A program made the position numbers and the translations under genes. The notes under the pieces are model-generated. The model made no database searches. It worked only from the letters and a program-made list of their open reading frames with translations, and was not told the origin of the DNA. From Martinezella rhizogenes (GTDB lineage Bacteria > Pseudomonadota > Alphaproteobacteria > Rhizobiales > Rhizobiaceae), in assembly GCF_027460065.1 (NCBI RefSeq), contig NZ_JAPYZZ010000006.1:62001-126000 (forward strand): DNA of 64,000 nt, in the 5' to 3' direction. Positions 17,839 to 26,915 of the stretch are shown here, in pieces. How positions within the stretch are numbered: position 1 is the stretch's first letter; each line of letters begins with the position of its first letter.

Positions 17839-17846
17839 GGCATGGC

Positions 17847-18434
17847 TTAGTCGAAGGCCGAGATCTGCGCTTCGGCGGCCTTGCGGCCCAGCGAGTGACC
17901 CGGCTGCTCGACCGGGCGGTCGAAAGGTTTCCAGGTTTCGCCGATCACCTGGGCGTAGGCTGCGACGGCGCCTTCGGCCGCCATTCTGAGCGAATGGGCC
18001 TGTATGCCCATGTCGGCGGCGAATTCACGCTTGCGCTGGGCGGCGCTGTCATAGCCGACGGGACCATCGAGATCCTCGTCACGGGCATCGTTGGCGGCCT
18101 TGGCCGTGGCATCGCGCGCCTCGGTGACGGCGCGGCTGTAGAATTGCCCGGCGCCGTGTGCGGAGCCGACGAAGGCGCCGACGATCCGCTGCAGATGGAT
18201 CTGCATGGCCTTGTCGCCCAGGCCGTCGCCGAGCGCATCGGCGGTCTCGATGACGAGCCGTTCATGCAGGTCGCGGATGCCGTCGCTGTCGATGACCGCC
18301 GTGCCGAAACTCTCGGCGATCTTCAGCGCCTGGCTGGCGTCCGGGCATGTCAGCCGGACCATTTCGACGGTGGCGCCCTTGCGCAGTTGCACGACGCGGG
18401 CGGACTGGCGAGAGGAGGGTGCGAGCTTGGCCAT
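17847..18434 (-). CDS. Conserved plasmid protein of unknown function, 195 aa
   Basis: Helical protein starting MAKLAPSSRQSARVVQLRKG. AAAGGAAAC four bases before the ATG at 18434 sets the start; the 14-residue upstream extension is leader. Alanine-rich helices dominate (ALGDGLGDKAMQIHLQRIVGAF, SLRMAAEGAVAAYAQVIGETW). No motif known to me, although the sequence is of the type that recurs in this plasmid block. It has leader F in front and terminator hairpins behind, so it is probably transcribed alone. Confidence 0.7.
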   Translation of the reverse strand: MAKLAPSSRQSARVVQLRKGATVEMVRLTCPDASQALKIAESFGTAVIDSDGIRDLHERLVIETADALGDGLGDKAMQIHLQRIVGAFVGSAHGAGQFYSRAVTEARDATAKAANDARDEDLDGPVGYDSAAQRKREFAADMGIQAHSLRMAAEGAVAAYAQVIGETWKPFDRPVEQPGHSLGRKAAEAQISAFD

Positions 18435-18469
18435 GATTGTTTCCTTTCGAGGTCGTCCGAACGGCTCCG

Positions 18470-18720
18470 GCCCCATGCCGGCTCACCCTTCGGTGCGGTC
18501 ACCCCGAACCGACGAAAGACGGGCGCTTCAGGGTCCGGCCCTGCCTGGACGAGCGGAGCCGGTTTGCGGGCGAGGAGGGCAAACTGCCCTCGATAGAGCA
18601 CGCGAGCCTGCTCCGTGAAGGACGGCGGGGTCCGGCCGCCCCGCGGCGCGACAGCGGCCTTGAAGCGCACGGCCGCCGGTTCAGACCGCAGCAAAACCGA
18701 AGGGCGATCCGGCATGGGGC
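18470..18720 (-). promoter_or_regulatory. Structured leader F with a 25-position closing stem
   Basis: Bases 18470-18494 pair with 18696-18720 at 23 of 25 positions, 201 bases apart. The first arm starts 35 bases upstream of the 195-aa gene. The region 18435-18805 contains no gene. Confidence 0.5.
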
Positions 18721-18805
18721 GGGAGTATGATGTCCTCGAACAAAACGACAGGCCCGCCCGCTTGCCTGAGCCTTTCCAGCTCACCGACGTCAAGCGCTCG
18801 ACCTA

Positions 18806-19564
18806 TCACTTGGCCGGCTTCGGCAACCGGTAGGATTGCAGCCAGGTGGGACCGTGCGAGTTGCGAAGCCCGCGCAGCAGACCACCGTCATCATGCGGCG
18901 GCCCGCCCATCCAGGCGTTGTTGAGGATCGATTTCCAGCACCGTCCATGCCTGGCGGCATAGGCCTGAAGTGCTGCTTCCTGTTCCCACGTCAAAGGCGG
19001 CAGCGTTTCGCGTGTGCGACGAACGGTGCGCGTTTTTGGTCTGGGATCCGCCGGTGCTTCCCTTAGGGCGATCAGCCGCCTGAGTTCCGCGACACCGGCA
19101 TTGAGGCAGGCTTCGCCTTCGAGGTGATGGAACTGCAGCCAGAAAGCGGTTCGCTCCGCCGGTGATGCGCCGATGCCTGCTCTTCGCTCCAGGTCTCCGA
19201 TCGTGCTCATGGCTTCCTGCCTCCGGGACGGGTCGTTATGACGACCTTGCCGCCGAAACCGGCGCGCCCGCAGCGAAGCGAGTGCCGCATCCTGTCGGGC
19301 AAGTTTTCTCGAAAGCGCATCGATTTCCGGCTGACGCTCGGCGGTGATCGCTGCCAGGTTGGCCCGGTAGCGTTCGAGGAAGGCGCTTGGCTCCGGCGCC
19401 TTGCCACTACGATAGCCGGACTGACGGCGACCAAGCTGGGGAATGATCGTCGTCATGCGTCGCGTGATCTGCCGGTCGATCAGATCGAGCTGGTGCTGCG
19501 TCTGCCGCCGTGCCGATTCCATTCTGGTAAACTGCGCGGCGCGGTGCTTGGGATTGGACATCAT
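18806..19564 (-). CDS. Conserved plasmid protein of unknown function, about 252 aa
   Basis: Basic, helix-rich protein starting MMSNPKHRAAQFTRMESARRQ. The ATG at 19564 overlaps the stop of the upstream gene (ATGA), with GGGAGGG just before it; a start at 19582 is possible. The first half looks like a coiled coil (LDLIDRQITRR, IDALSRKLARQDAALASLRARR); the end contains ARHGRCWKSILNNAWMGG. Last gene of a three-gene unit with 19561-20445 and 20442-20918, each overlapping by four bases, which suggests translational coupling. Confidence 0.65.
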   Translation of the reverse strand: MMSNPKHRAAQFTRMESARRQTQHQLDLIDRQITRRMTTIIPQLGRRQSGYRSGKAPEPSAFLERYRANLAAITAERQPEIDALSRKLARQDAALASLRARRFRRQGRHNDPSRRQEAMSTIGDLERRAGIGASPAERTAFWLQFHHLEGEACLNAGVAELRRLIALREAPADPRPKTRTVRRTRETLPPLTWEQEAALQAYAARHGRCWKSILNNAWMGGPPHDDGGLLRGLRNSHGPTWLQSYRLPKPAK

Positions 19565-20445
19565 GCCGCCCTCCCGCGCCATGCGGCGAAGCTGGAGGAA
19601 CCCTCATAGATGGCATGCCGTGTCTCATCGATGATGAATCCGAAGCGGCCGACCGCATACTCGTCGCTCGGCACCAGAAACCGGCGCTCTTCCACCCGCT
19701 CGCCGCGCGTGCCACCGATGGTGGCGATCACCTCGGTCATACCAGGATGATGGTCCGAACGAAGTGCCGCGATGACGATCCAGTCGCCGGCATGTTCCCG
19801 TGCGAACGCCTGGGCGTCCTTCTCGTACGATTCGTCGGGTGCGAGCGACAGACCGAAGATCGTTTCCCAGGCACCCGGCCAGCTGTCGCGGATCGTCTTG
19901 TCGGCGCACTTGCGCTCATAGGTCGTGAACAGGTCCGGGAAGGTCAGCGCAACGATTGCCCAGGCGGCATCCTCTTCATACCAGCCGCCATCGGTCCTGA
20001 GCATCGGGTGGACCTTGGCATTGCGGGCGTCGGAGAGCCTGAAGCCGCCATGACCTGCCGTCGTATGGCAGACAATTCCGTCTGCGTAGACGGTGGCGCC
20101 CTGCGACGGACCCCATGGCGTGCTGCAGGTCACCCGGACGATCTGGCGGGATAGAAGCCGCAGTTCGCGGCTGTGTCCGGCCTGTTCGATCATTTGGTCG
20201 TGGAAAGCGGCTTCGCCCTCGACAGAGCCGTGGTGTGAATAGAAATCATCGCGCTTCAGTTCGGCAAGCGGCCGTGATTCGCGCCAGGCACTGGCTAGGA
20301 AATACTGACCATCCCGGGCGGGAACCATGGCGAAGACGAGATCGCCCACCCGCGCAACGGCCATGCCGTCGGCGCTTCTGCCGAACTCCACCCCTGACGC
20401 GTCAGGAGCGGAGACTTCGAAGGATTGCGAAGGAAGCATCGTCAT
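19561..20445 (-). CDS. Conserved plasmid protein (DUF7007-like), 294 aa
   Basis: Protein with the segment STPWGPSQGATVYADGIVCHTTAGHGGFRLS near residue 110 and a Trp-rich stretch GGWYEEDAAWAIVALTFPD, which I associate with the DUF7007 proteins of rhizobial plasmids. No catalytic motif is certain. The start overlaps the end of the upstream gene by four bases (ATGA), and its own stop overlaps the next start in the same way. Function unknown. Confidence 0.65.
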   Translation of the reverse strand: MTMLPSQSFEVSAPDASGVEFGRSADGMAVARVGDLVFAMVPARDGQYFLASAWRESRPLAELKRDDFYSHHGSVEGEAAFHDQMIEQAGHSRELRLLSRQIVRVTCSTPWGPSQGATVYADGIVCHTTAGHGGFRLSDARNAKVHPMLRTDGGWYEEDAAWAIVALTFPDLFTTYERKCADKTIRDSWPGAWETIFGLSLAPDESYEKDAQAFAREHAGDWIVIAALRSDHHPGMTEVIATIGGTRGERVEERRFLVPSDEYAVGRFGFIIDETRHAIYEGSSSFAAWRGRAA

Positions 20446-20918
20446 GCCGCAGTCCTCCCCTCGATATGATCGGCGGCAACCTCGTCGGCAGTCACCTCAT
20501 CGAGAACGGCATGCGGATATCCATGCCGGGTGAGCCATTCCGCGGCCGCCTGCCGATTGTCCGCGAGGTGAACGAGTTCTGCATTGGCGCCGGGGCGATC
20601 GAAGACGCGAACAGATCCAAGCGCGGGACGCTCGACGACCTTGAACGTCAGGCCGCTATCGAGCGAAAAGGTCCGGTGGATACGGACAGTGATGACGCCA
20701 TTTGCGCCGAGATCGCCTTCATGCAGCGTGAAACACGGTGACAGGCAGGTAGCGCCGAGGCCGCGCTCGCCTTCCCTGCGGATCAGCCGGCCCCGGCTAT
20801 TGCGCGTTTGCCAAGCGGACAGTTTCTTCTTGTGGCGCTCGGGCGGTCGTGGGCTACCATCCGACCAGGCAACGATGGAGCCGATCGGGGCGAGGTCATA
20901 AATCAGAGACGCGGACAT
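20442..20918 (-). CDS. Conserved plasmid protein of unknown function, 158 aa
   Basis: Begins MSASLIYDLAPIGSIVAWSDG with AAGGAGGATGCG directly before the ATG. The middle is strand-rich and the C-terminus helical (NRQAAAEWLTRHGYPHAVLDEV). First gene of the three-gene overlapping unit. No family that I can name with confidence. Confidence 0.65.
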   Translation of the reverse strand: MSASLIYDLAPIGSIVAWSDGSPRPPERHKKKLSAWQTRNSRGRLIRREGERGLGATCLSPCFTLHEGDLGANGVITVRIHRTFSLDSGLTFKVVERPALGSVRVFDRPGANAELVHLADNRQAAAEWLTRHGYPHAVLDEVTADEVAADHIEGRTAA

Positions 20919-20958
20919 CGCATCCTCCTTCGAGTTTTTGCGGTTGGTGAAAAAGAAA

Positions 20959-20983
20959 CCGCCGCCGGGACAACCGGCGGCGG
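20959..20983 (-). terminator. Terminator of the ParB-like gene
   Basis: CCGCCGCCGG at 20959-20968 pairs exactly with 20974-20983 around GACAA; on the minus strand TTTCTTTTTC follows. It lies 30 bases beyond the stop at 21014. Confidence 0.8.
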
Positions 20984-21013
20984 AAGATCAAGCGGAGAAG
21001 GATGGGGCGGCGG

Positions 21014-22756
21014 CTATTCCGCCGCGATCCCGTAGGCGGTTTCCTCGTCGTCGGAGGAGCCATCACCCACCGGGTCGGCGACGGGATCGTCATGTCCCGT
21101 CTCCGTTGGATCGAGCCCGTCGACATCGATGCCCTCGCCCTCAGCACCGTCGCTGTCGTCGCCAACGAGATCATCGGCGTGCTTCATGAGATCTGCGATG
21201 TCCTTCGGGTCAGGCGCAAACAGCGCCGCCGGAAGGACGAAGGCAGTATCGGCCGCGAAGTGATCGACGAGCGCTGCGCGGGTTTCGCGGACCCGTGCCC
21301 GCGGCACGAGATTGACCGACTTGGCGGCGGTTTCCAGCGCCTGACGCGTCAGGCAAAGTAAGAAATCCTCCGTTCCCATGTTCCGAAGGAAACCATCCGC
21401 ACCGATCGCGTCACCGGCGATGCGCGAGACGACGCCGCTGTTCGACATGCCGCGCCGGCATGAGAGCACGTCGATGAGAACGGAGCGGGCGGCGACACGC
21501 ACGCTGTCCATATCGAACGACAATCTTCCGTCTGCGGAATAGAGGCGCGCCACATGCCGCTGGAAACGCTTCGGCCCGAACACGGTGTCGTTGGCGCCGG
21601 AATCGACCCGAACATTGGTGCCGGCGAAGGCCATGACCAGGAGCGCCATCAGCATGTCGTCCTCGATCGGCGCCCGGGCGAGCGCCTCATGCAGCGCATC
21701 GGTACGGAAATCACCGATCATGTCCTGGCCCTTCTGCGTGACCTCGGGCCTGGTCTTCCCGACGACATCGGTGTCGTCATCGGCCTGCGTCGAAGCGTCA
21801 CCGGCGGGACCGGGCCGCCCTTCGGTTTTCCTTGGCTCCGGCATCCGGTAGTGGACGCTCTGCACCTTGCCGTCGCGATCGAGATACATCGCGGTGCAAT
21901 CGCCCTTGGCCGGCTTGCCGTAGACGCGTTCGGCCTTCTTGGGCAGGTCCGGCTGGCCCCAATGGTTGACCTCGACGATGGCGCCCTTCCTCGGAAGGTT
22001 GCTCGCCATCCACTCCTGTTGGGCGCCGAGGAAAGCCTCGACATTGGTTGTATAGCGATTGTCCTGATCGGCCGGGCCGAACAGGTCCTCGGCCCATTCG
22101 ATACCGTAAGCCAGGCGAAACTCGTCGCCGAAGCTTGCATCGCGGGCATACATGCGGGTTTTCGAGAGGCCGTTGGCGATCTGCCACCAGGCCGCCGTGT
22201 CGCCCTTCTTCGGCTTGTGGGCCTTCCAGACCTCTTTCTGCTCCTCGGACGATGCCGCCGCGATCGTCCTCAGCTGCTGCTCGTTGGGCATGTCCCCCTT
22301 CGCCATCTGGTCGAGCATCGACGGCAGCACGTTGGCAAGTAGGCGGAGCTTGCGGATCTGGCGGACGGGGAGAGCAAGTGCCACGGCGATCGCCTCCTCG
22401 GTCCAGCCGAGTGCGACCAGCCGTTCGATGCCCCTCCATTGGTCGACGGGGTTGAGCGGCTCGCGCGCGATGTTCTCGACCATCGAGCGCATGGCGCCGT
22501 TGTCGTTGGCCGCCCCGACGACGATCACGTCGATTTCCTCGATACCGGCGGCGATCGCCATGCGGGTGCGCCGGTGACCGGCTTCGATGACGTAGCCGTT
22601 GCCGCCTGCTTCCGGAAAAATGACCGGCGGCTGGATCACGCCGACGGCCCTGATCGTCGCCAAAAGCAGGGCGTCGGCCTGCGGCGTCGACTTCGATTGG
22701 CGCGTGTTATCGGGGTTGTCCTTCAGCGCACGCGGATCGACCTTCATCAGTTGCAT
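21014..22756 (-). CDS. ParB/Spo0J-type nuclease-domain protein
   Basis: A 580-residue protein. The N-terminus (MQLMKVDPRALKDNPDNTRQS, then VIQPPVIFPE, VIEAGHRRTRMAIAAG) is a ParB N-terminal (ParB/sulfiredoxin) domain; ENIAREPLNPVDQWRGIERLVALGWTEEAIAVAL is the helix-turn-helix part. A long C-terminal region of about 400 residues, acidic at the end, has no recognised domain. AAGGAGC five bases before the ATG at 22756 fixes the start. No parA or repABC genes accompany it, so it is the long plasmid ParB-like type found in rhizobial backbones, not a canonical partition protein. Confidence 0.85.
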   Translation of the reverse strand: MQLMKVDPRALKDNPDNTRQSKSTPQADALLLATIRAVGVIQPPVIFPEAGGNGYVIEAGHRRTRMAIAAGIEEIDVIVVGAANDNGAMRSMVENIAREPLNPVDQWRGIERLVALGWTEEAIAVALALPVRQIRKLRLLANVLPSMLDQMAKGDMPNEQQLRTIAAASSEEQKEVWKAHKPKKGDTAAWWQIANGLSKTRMYARDASFGDEFRLAYGIEWAEDLFGPADQDNRYTTNVEAFLGAQQEWMASNLPRKGAIVEVNHWGQPDLPKKAERVYGKPAKGDCTAMYLDRDGKVQSVHYRMPEPRKTEGRPGPAGDASTQADDDTDVVGKTRPEVTQKGQDMIGDFRTDALHEALARAPIEDDMLMALLVMAFAGTNVRVDSGANDTVFGPKRFQRHVARLYSADGRLSFDMDSVRVAARSVLIDVLSCRRGMSNSGVVSRIAGDAIGADGFLRNMGTEDFLLCLTRQALETAAKSVNLVPRARVRETRAALVDHFAADTAFVLPAALFAPDPKDIADLMKHADDLVGDDSDGAEGEGIDVDGLDPTETGHDDPVADPVGDGSSDDEETAYGIAAE

Positions 22757-22897
22757 GGGATGCTCCTTCCGGGTGTGGAGCGGCCCGTTGCCGCCCCTTC
22801 CTGTCTTCATTCTTTGAGAAGACACTTTCCGGACTGCACGTCGGGCGACACGGCGCAATTGCGGTCGAGCGTCCCTGCCACGAAGCACGAGCGGGGC

Positions 22898-22984
22898 TTA
22901 CACGCCCTGCGATGGGCGAGTGGCCGGGATGAGGAGGCCGCAATTGAGCGTCAGCGGCGGCGTGAGGACCGACTTGCGATCCAT
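22898..22984 (-). CDS. Candidate 28-codon leader peptide upstream of the ParB-like gene
   Basis: Open frame starting MDRKSVLTPPLTLNCGLL and ending at TAA 22898-22900, with AGGAG five bases before its ATG at 22982-22984. It lies 141 bases upstream of the ParB-like start, in the same direction. CGCAATTGCGG near 22851-22861 and CCGCAATTG near 22938-22946 can pair, so its translation could affect RNA folding. It is either a true small protein or a regulatory leader; evidence is the ribosome binding site and position only. Confidence 0.4.
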   Translation of the reverse strand: MDRKSVLTPPLTLNCGLLIPATRPSQGV

Positions 22985-23234
22985 TTTGTCTCCTACCTCT
23001 TCCTTTTATCTTTCCACCTGCGCCTCTTCTTTTTCAGAGATCGGGTGGCGTCGGGGTGGCTCGACTGGTATGGGCTTGCGAGCAACTGTCCAAGCAAGGC
23101 GTTACACCATACGCTCGATCTGAATCGTAAGGTTCGGACGAGTTGCGTTGAGCACGATAGGTAAATCTGTTCAGAAAGTTCTTATATATTCGCGCTGGGC
23201 TTCCTAAATCCAGCAACTACCGTAGAGTTAGACC
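22985..23234. other. Divergent intergenic region between the leader peptide and the ATPase gene
   Basis: About 250 bases without a gene. It must hold the promoters of both directions. A TTATATATT stretch at about 23183-23191, some 45 bases before the ATPase start, is a plausible -10 region. No strong ribosome binding site precedes the ATG at 23235. Confidence 0.4.
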
Positions 23235-24317
23235 ATGGCATCGGCACAACAGATCATCGGGCTCGTAAAGAGCCATGCTGAAGGCGACAAGGATCGATTT
23301 TACGACCTTGCGATGCAGTTGGCTGCCGCGGAATCGCAGAAGGGTCATGGACGCCTCGCCGAGCAGCTTCGGCAATGGGCGGAAGCCGGCGCGGCGACAC
23401 CGGAGCAGAAGCGGCCAAGCCTGACACCGCTTGCCGCTCCGCGCGGCGAACTCGCGGGTTTTCTGGCAGCGAGCTATCCGACGGCGCGTATGGCTGACGT
23501 GATCGTGCCTCCAGTCATCGAAGACGAACTCAAACATCTGGTGGTCGAGGTCCACCACGCCGAGAAACTCGAAGAGAGAGGCCTGCGGCCGAGACGGCGC
23601 GTTCTTCTCGCTGGCCCGCCGGGTACCGGCAAGACCTTGACGGCCGCAGCCTTATCAGCGGAGTTGCGCTATCCGCTCTTCACTGTTCTGCTGCACGGTC
23701 TGATCACGAAATTCATGGGTGAGACGGCCCAAAAGCTCCGTATGGTTTTTGACGCGGTCAAGACGACGCGCGGCGTCTACCTTTTCGACGAGATCGACGC
23801 CCTCGCGTCGAGCCGCGGCAATGAGAACGATGTCGGCGAAGCGCGACGCGTCCTGAATTCGTTTCTGCAGTTTCTCGACGAGGATACCGGACCGTCGATC
23901 ATCATTGCGACTACGAACCTGCCCGAATTGCTGGACCACGCGATCTTGCGTCGTTTCGATCTCGTCCTCTCCTATGATCTGCCGAACGAGGGTGCCATCG
24001 AAAAGGCTATGCGCCGGCGGCTGCGGGGATTTGAAGTAGACGAGATCAACTGGAGCCAGATCGCCGGGTGTGCGGACGGCTTGTCGACCGCGGACGTTAT
24101 CGCCGCCGCAGAGGATGCTGCGCGGCGAGCCGTCATTCTTGATACGAGCGCGATCGAGACGGCGGCGGTCATGGCATCGCTCGAGCGCCGGCGCTCGCTG
24201 CAAGGCATAGGAACGGAGAAGCATGGCTCGAGACCGGCGCCACTTTACGCTGAGCGGAATAGGAAAAACGCGCCCGTTCGCAGCAAAAACCGGCGGATCG
24301 TCAAAACATCCAAGTGA
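23235..24317 (+). CDS. AAA+ ATPase partner of the subtilase
   Basis: A 360-residue ATPase. The N-terminal 75 residues are helical and unlike other parts. The AAA+ core has Walker A GPPGTGKT (about residue 128), a pore-loop-like LLHGLITKFMGETAQKLR, Walker B VYLFDEIDAL (about 178), sensor 1 IIATTNLPELLD and an arginine-finger region ILRRFDLVL, so it resembles the FtsH/spastin-like classic clade. Its last 95 bases overlap the protease gene in another frame. AAA+/subtilase pairs recur in bacterial accessory islands; the ATPase likely controls or unfolds substrate for the protease. Role inferred. Confidence 0.88.
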   Translation: MASAQQIIGLVKSHAEGDKDRFYDLAMQLAAAESQKGHGRLAEQLRQWAEAGAATPEQKRPSLTPLAAPRGELAGFLAASYPTARMADVIVPPVIEDELKHLVVEVHHAEKLEERGLRPRRRVLLAGPPGTGKTLTAAALSAELRYPLFTVLLHGLITKFMGETAQKLRMVFDAVKTTRGVYLFDEIDALASSRGNENDVGEARRVLNSFLQFLDEDTGPSIIIATTNLPELLDHAILRRFDLVLSYDLPNEGAIEKAMRRRLRGFEVDEINWSQIAGCADGLSTADVIAAAEDAARRAVILDTSAIETAAVMASLERRRSLQGIGTEKHGSRPAPLYAERNRKNAPVRSKNRRIVKTSK

Positions 24318-26664
24318 TGTCAATGATCGTAAAGCCCATGCTCAGGCGCTGCTTGCAGCGCTCGATCATCTTCCGGATCTCAGTCAAGTCAACCTTCCGG
24401 GTGTCTATCTCGCGATAGAAGGCCGCCACGACGAGGTGATGATCACCAAGAGCCTGAACGCCAGCGGGCTCAAGCTCTTGCGGGTCGAGAAGCAGGCCGG
24501 GGCGCTCGGAGAAGCGACAGTTTTCGCAACCGAAAAAGGCCTCCAGAAGCTTCGCAAGAAGATCGAGGATTTTGGCGGCGAGCTGCCGGTCAAAGAAGAC
24601 GGAACCTTCAAGCCTGCAAAGAACGCGGACCTGGTACAGAGCATCGGCGCGATCTCAGAAGCTGGCCTTCGCGCCCTATGGCGCAGCCCTCAGAACCGCT
24701 TCTCGACAGAACCCGGCAAGAAACCTTGGGAAGTCTGGCTGGACAAAAACACTGCGCACAATTTCCTTGCTAGTGCGGCGGAGCACGGCGTTACCGTTGG
24801 AACGGACAGGCTGGAATTCCCCCTAGATTTGGTCGTAATCGCGGTCGCGACCGACGTCGAACTGGCAGCCGCCGTCCGAAATCTCGGCGGCGTGAACGCC
24901 CTTGCCACTCCGACCCGCACCGCCGCGGACTTCGATGCGATGCCGGTTGAGGAACAAAATAGCTGGGTCGATGATCTTCTCGGGCGAACCACCTTTGTCC
25001 CTCAACCCGATCCAAACTACATCACGCTTCTGGATCGCGGGGTCAGCCGTGCCCATCCACTGATCCAGCCCGCCCTTGCGGCAGGCGACCGGCACGCCGC
25101 CCAACCCGGCTGGGACGTGAATGATTTTGTCGGCCACGGCACACAACTTGCTGGCCTTGCGCTTTTCGGCGATTTGAATACTGCACTTCAGACGACTTTG
25201 CCGCTCGCCATTCGCCACCGGCTCGAATCCGCAAAGATCATGCCAGATGCGGGTCACAATCCGCATCATTTGCTTGGAACCGTCACGCGACGAGGTATTG
25301 ATGCGGTCGAGGCTACGGCAGAGCGGAGGCGGACATTCTGCCTCGCGAGCACAACGGAAGACGACACTCCGCATGACGGTGCACCTACGTCATGGTCGAG
25401 CGAAGTCGACCAGCTCACTGCGGGGGCATCCGGGATCCAAAGACGACAGAGGCTTATTCTGGTTTCTGCCGGCAATAGCAACCAGAATGCGTTCACGGGC
25501 GGCAACTACCTTGCCGTCTCCGATAATCCGGACAACGAGCTGGAATCACCAGCGCAAGCCTGGAATGCGATCAGTGTCGGCGCGTATACCGAAAAGGTTA
25601 CGCTTCCGCTCGGCGAACCTGGCGTTTGTGTCGCGCCGCTTGGCGATCTTTCCCCTTCGTCGCGTACCGCGAGCTGGCAGTCCTACTGGCCGATCAAACC
25701 CGAAGTCGTCTACGAGGGTGGCAACTGGTTCACGCACGGCATGCCACCGCCTATGAAGCACCCGGCCCTTACGCCCCTGACCACCGATCATCAGTATCCG
25801 CAACGTGCGTTCACGACCTGCGGCGAAACCAGCGCCGCAACCGCTCTTGCCTCACGCGACATCACCGGGCTGTGGTCCGATTATCCTGATCTTTGGCCCG
25901 AGACGGTACGGGCCATCTTCGTATCGTCTGCGCGCTGGACCAACCAGATGCTGAGCCACGTGCCGGCGCAACCGTCGAAGACCGACCTTGGGATTCTCTT
26001 TAAACGCTATGGTTATGGTGTGCCGGACATGGATCGGGCACGCCGCAGTGCCTCCAATGCGTTGACGCTAATCGTTCAGGATTCGATCCAACCCTACAAG
26101 AAGAGCACGACGAAGAATGCCGAGCACATCCATAACGAACTCAAATTGTTCGAGCTTCCGTGGCCGGTGAAGGAGTTGCGTCGACTTGGTGCTGCCCAGG
26201 TGAAACTTCGGCTTAGTCTCAGCACTTTCATGTCGCCGAACCCGTCAGAGCCTGCGCGAGGCTCGAAATATCGGTATGCATCCCATAATCTCCGCTTCAA
26301 GCTCAATCGGCCTAATGAGAGGGCAGGAGCCTTCATTCGGCGGATCAGCAAGATTGCCGAAATGACGGAAGAAGGAGCGATCGATGAACCGGATGGCTGG
26401 GATTTCGGACCGAACCGGAGGGATGTCGGCTCATTGCAGATCGACCAGCTCACCTGTGCAGCCTCGGATCTTGCGCGGCGCAATCTGATCGCGGTTCACC
26501 CCGTCACCGGTTGGTGGAAAGCGAAGGGTATCCCCGACCCAGAGAATCTGTCTGCCAGATTTGCGTTGGTCGTTGAGATCGACGCCGGCACGGTCGAAGC
26601 CGAGCTCTACGCGGAGATCCAGGCAGCAATCGCTGCTATGACCGCAGCGGTCGTAACTATTTAA
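24223..26664 (+). CDS. Subtilisin-like (S8) serine protease paired with an AAA+ ATPase
   Basis: An 813-residue protein with no signal peptide, thus probably cytoplasmic. The N-terminal 240 residues form a domain of unknown type. The S8 catalytic residues follow in order: Asp in ITLLDRGVSRAHPL (about 270), His in FVGHGTQLAGLALFG (about 306), the oxyanion Asn region LILVSAGNSNQNAF (about 415), and Ser in CGETSAATALASR (about 540). The C-terminal 200 residues are strand-rich. The start ATG at 24223 has a GGAG ribosome binding site inside the ATPase gene. The Asp motif DRG and Ser motif GETSAATA differ slightly from the usual DTG and GTSMAxP but keep the triad. Possible defence or quality-control module. 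Confidence 0.88.
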   Translation: MARDRRHFTLSGIGKTRPFAAKTGGSSKHPSDVNDRKAHAQALLAALDHLPDLSQVNLPGVYLAIEGRHDEVMITKSLNASGLKLLRVEKQAGALGEATVFATEKGLQKLRKKIEDFGGELPVKEDGTFKPAKNADLVQSIGAISEAGLRALWRSPQNRFSTEPGKKPWEVWLDKNTAHNFLASAAEHGVTVGTDRLEFPLDLVVIAVATDVELAAAVRNLGGVNALATPTRTAADFDAMPVEEQNSWVDDLLGRTTFVPQPDPNYITLLDRGVSRAHPLIQPALAAGDRHAAQPGWDVNDFVGHGTQLAGLALFGDLNTALQTTLPLAIRHRLESAKIMPDAGHNPHHLLGTVTRRGIDAVEATAERRRTFCLASTTEDDTPHDGAPTSWSSEVDQLTAGASGIQRRQRLILVSAGNSNQNAFTGGNYLAVSDNPDNELESPAQAWNAISVGAYTEKVTLPLGEPGVCVAPLGDLSPSSRTASWQSYWPIKPEVVYEGGNWFTHGMPPPMKHPALTPLTTDHQYPQRAFTTCGETSAATALASRDITGLWSDYPDLWPETVRAIFVSSARWTNQMLSHVPAQPSKTDLGILFKRYGYGVPDMDRARRSASNALTLIVQDSIQPYKKSTTKNAEHIHNELKLFELPWPVKELRRLGAAQVKLRLSLSTFMSPNPSEPARGSKYRYASHNLRFKLNRPNERAGAFIRRISKIAEMTEEGAIDEPDGWDFGPNRRDVGSLQIDQLTCAASDLARRNLIAVHPVTGWWKAKGIPDPENLSARFALVVEIDAGTVEAELYAEIQAAIAAMTAAVVTI

Positions 26665-26680
26665 TAGCTCGACATAAGCT

Positions 26681-26714
26681 CAAAAAAATGGGCCAGCGGA
26701 AGACCGCGGCCCAT
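26681..26714 (-). terminator. Intrinsic terminator of the methylase-helicase gene
   Basis: ATGGGCC at 26688-26694 pairs with GGCCCAT at 26708-26714, with an inner GCGG/CCGC stem. On the minus strand a run of seven T follows. The region 26715-26915 has no gene and separates this hairpin from the stop of the gene at 26916. Confidence 0.75.
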
Positions 26715-26915
26715 GAAGTGTGAAGGTCAATTAACCTCCAGAGGGGAACAGCTGGTGCGGCGGAACTGGGAGGAGACCGCCAATGCATCAGCTGTGTGCA
26801 GTATGAACGTTTTTTGACCAAGCGAAAGCCATTTATTGTGCAATGCAGCTATGCACATGCTGCGCCGCTTCTAAAACCATACCGCGAACCGCGGCGATCC
26901 GGACTGGCGCAAAGC

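Noticed and set aside
11034-18720. CRISPR array as an explanation for repeated GC-rich segments
   Set aside because: The repeats are few, diverged, of unequal spacing and each tied to a gene start, which does not fit repeat-spacer units.
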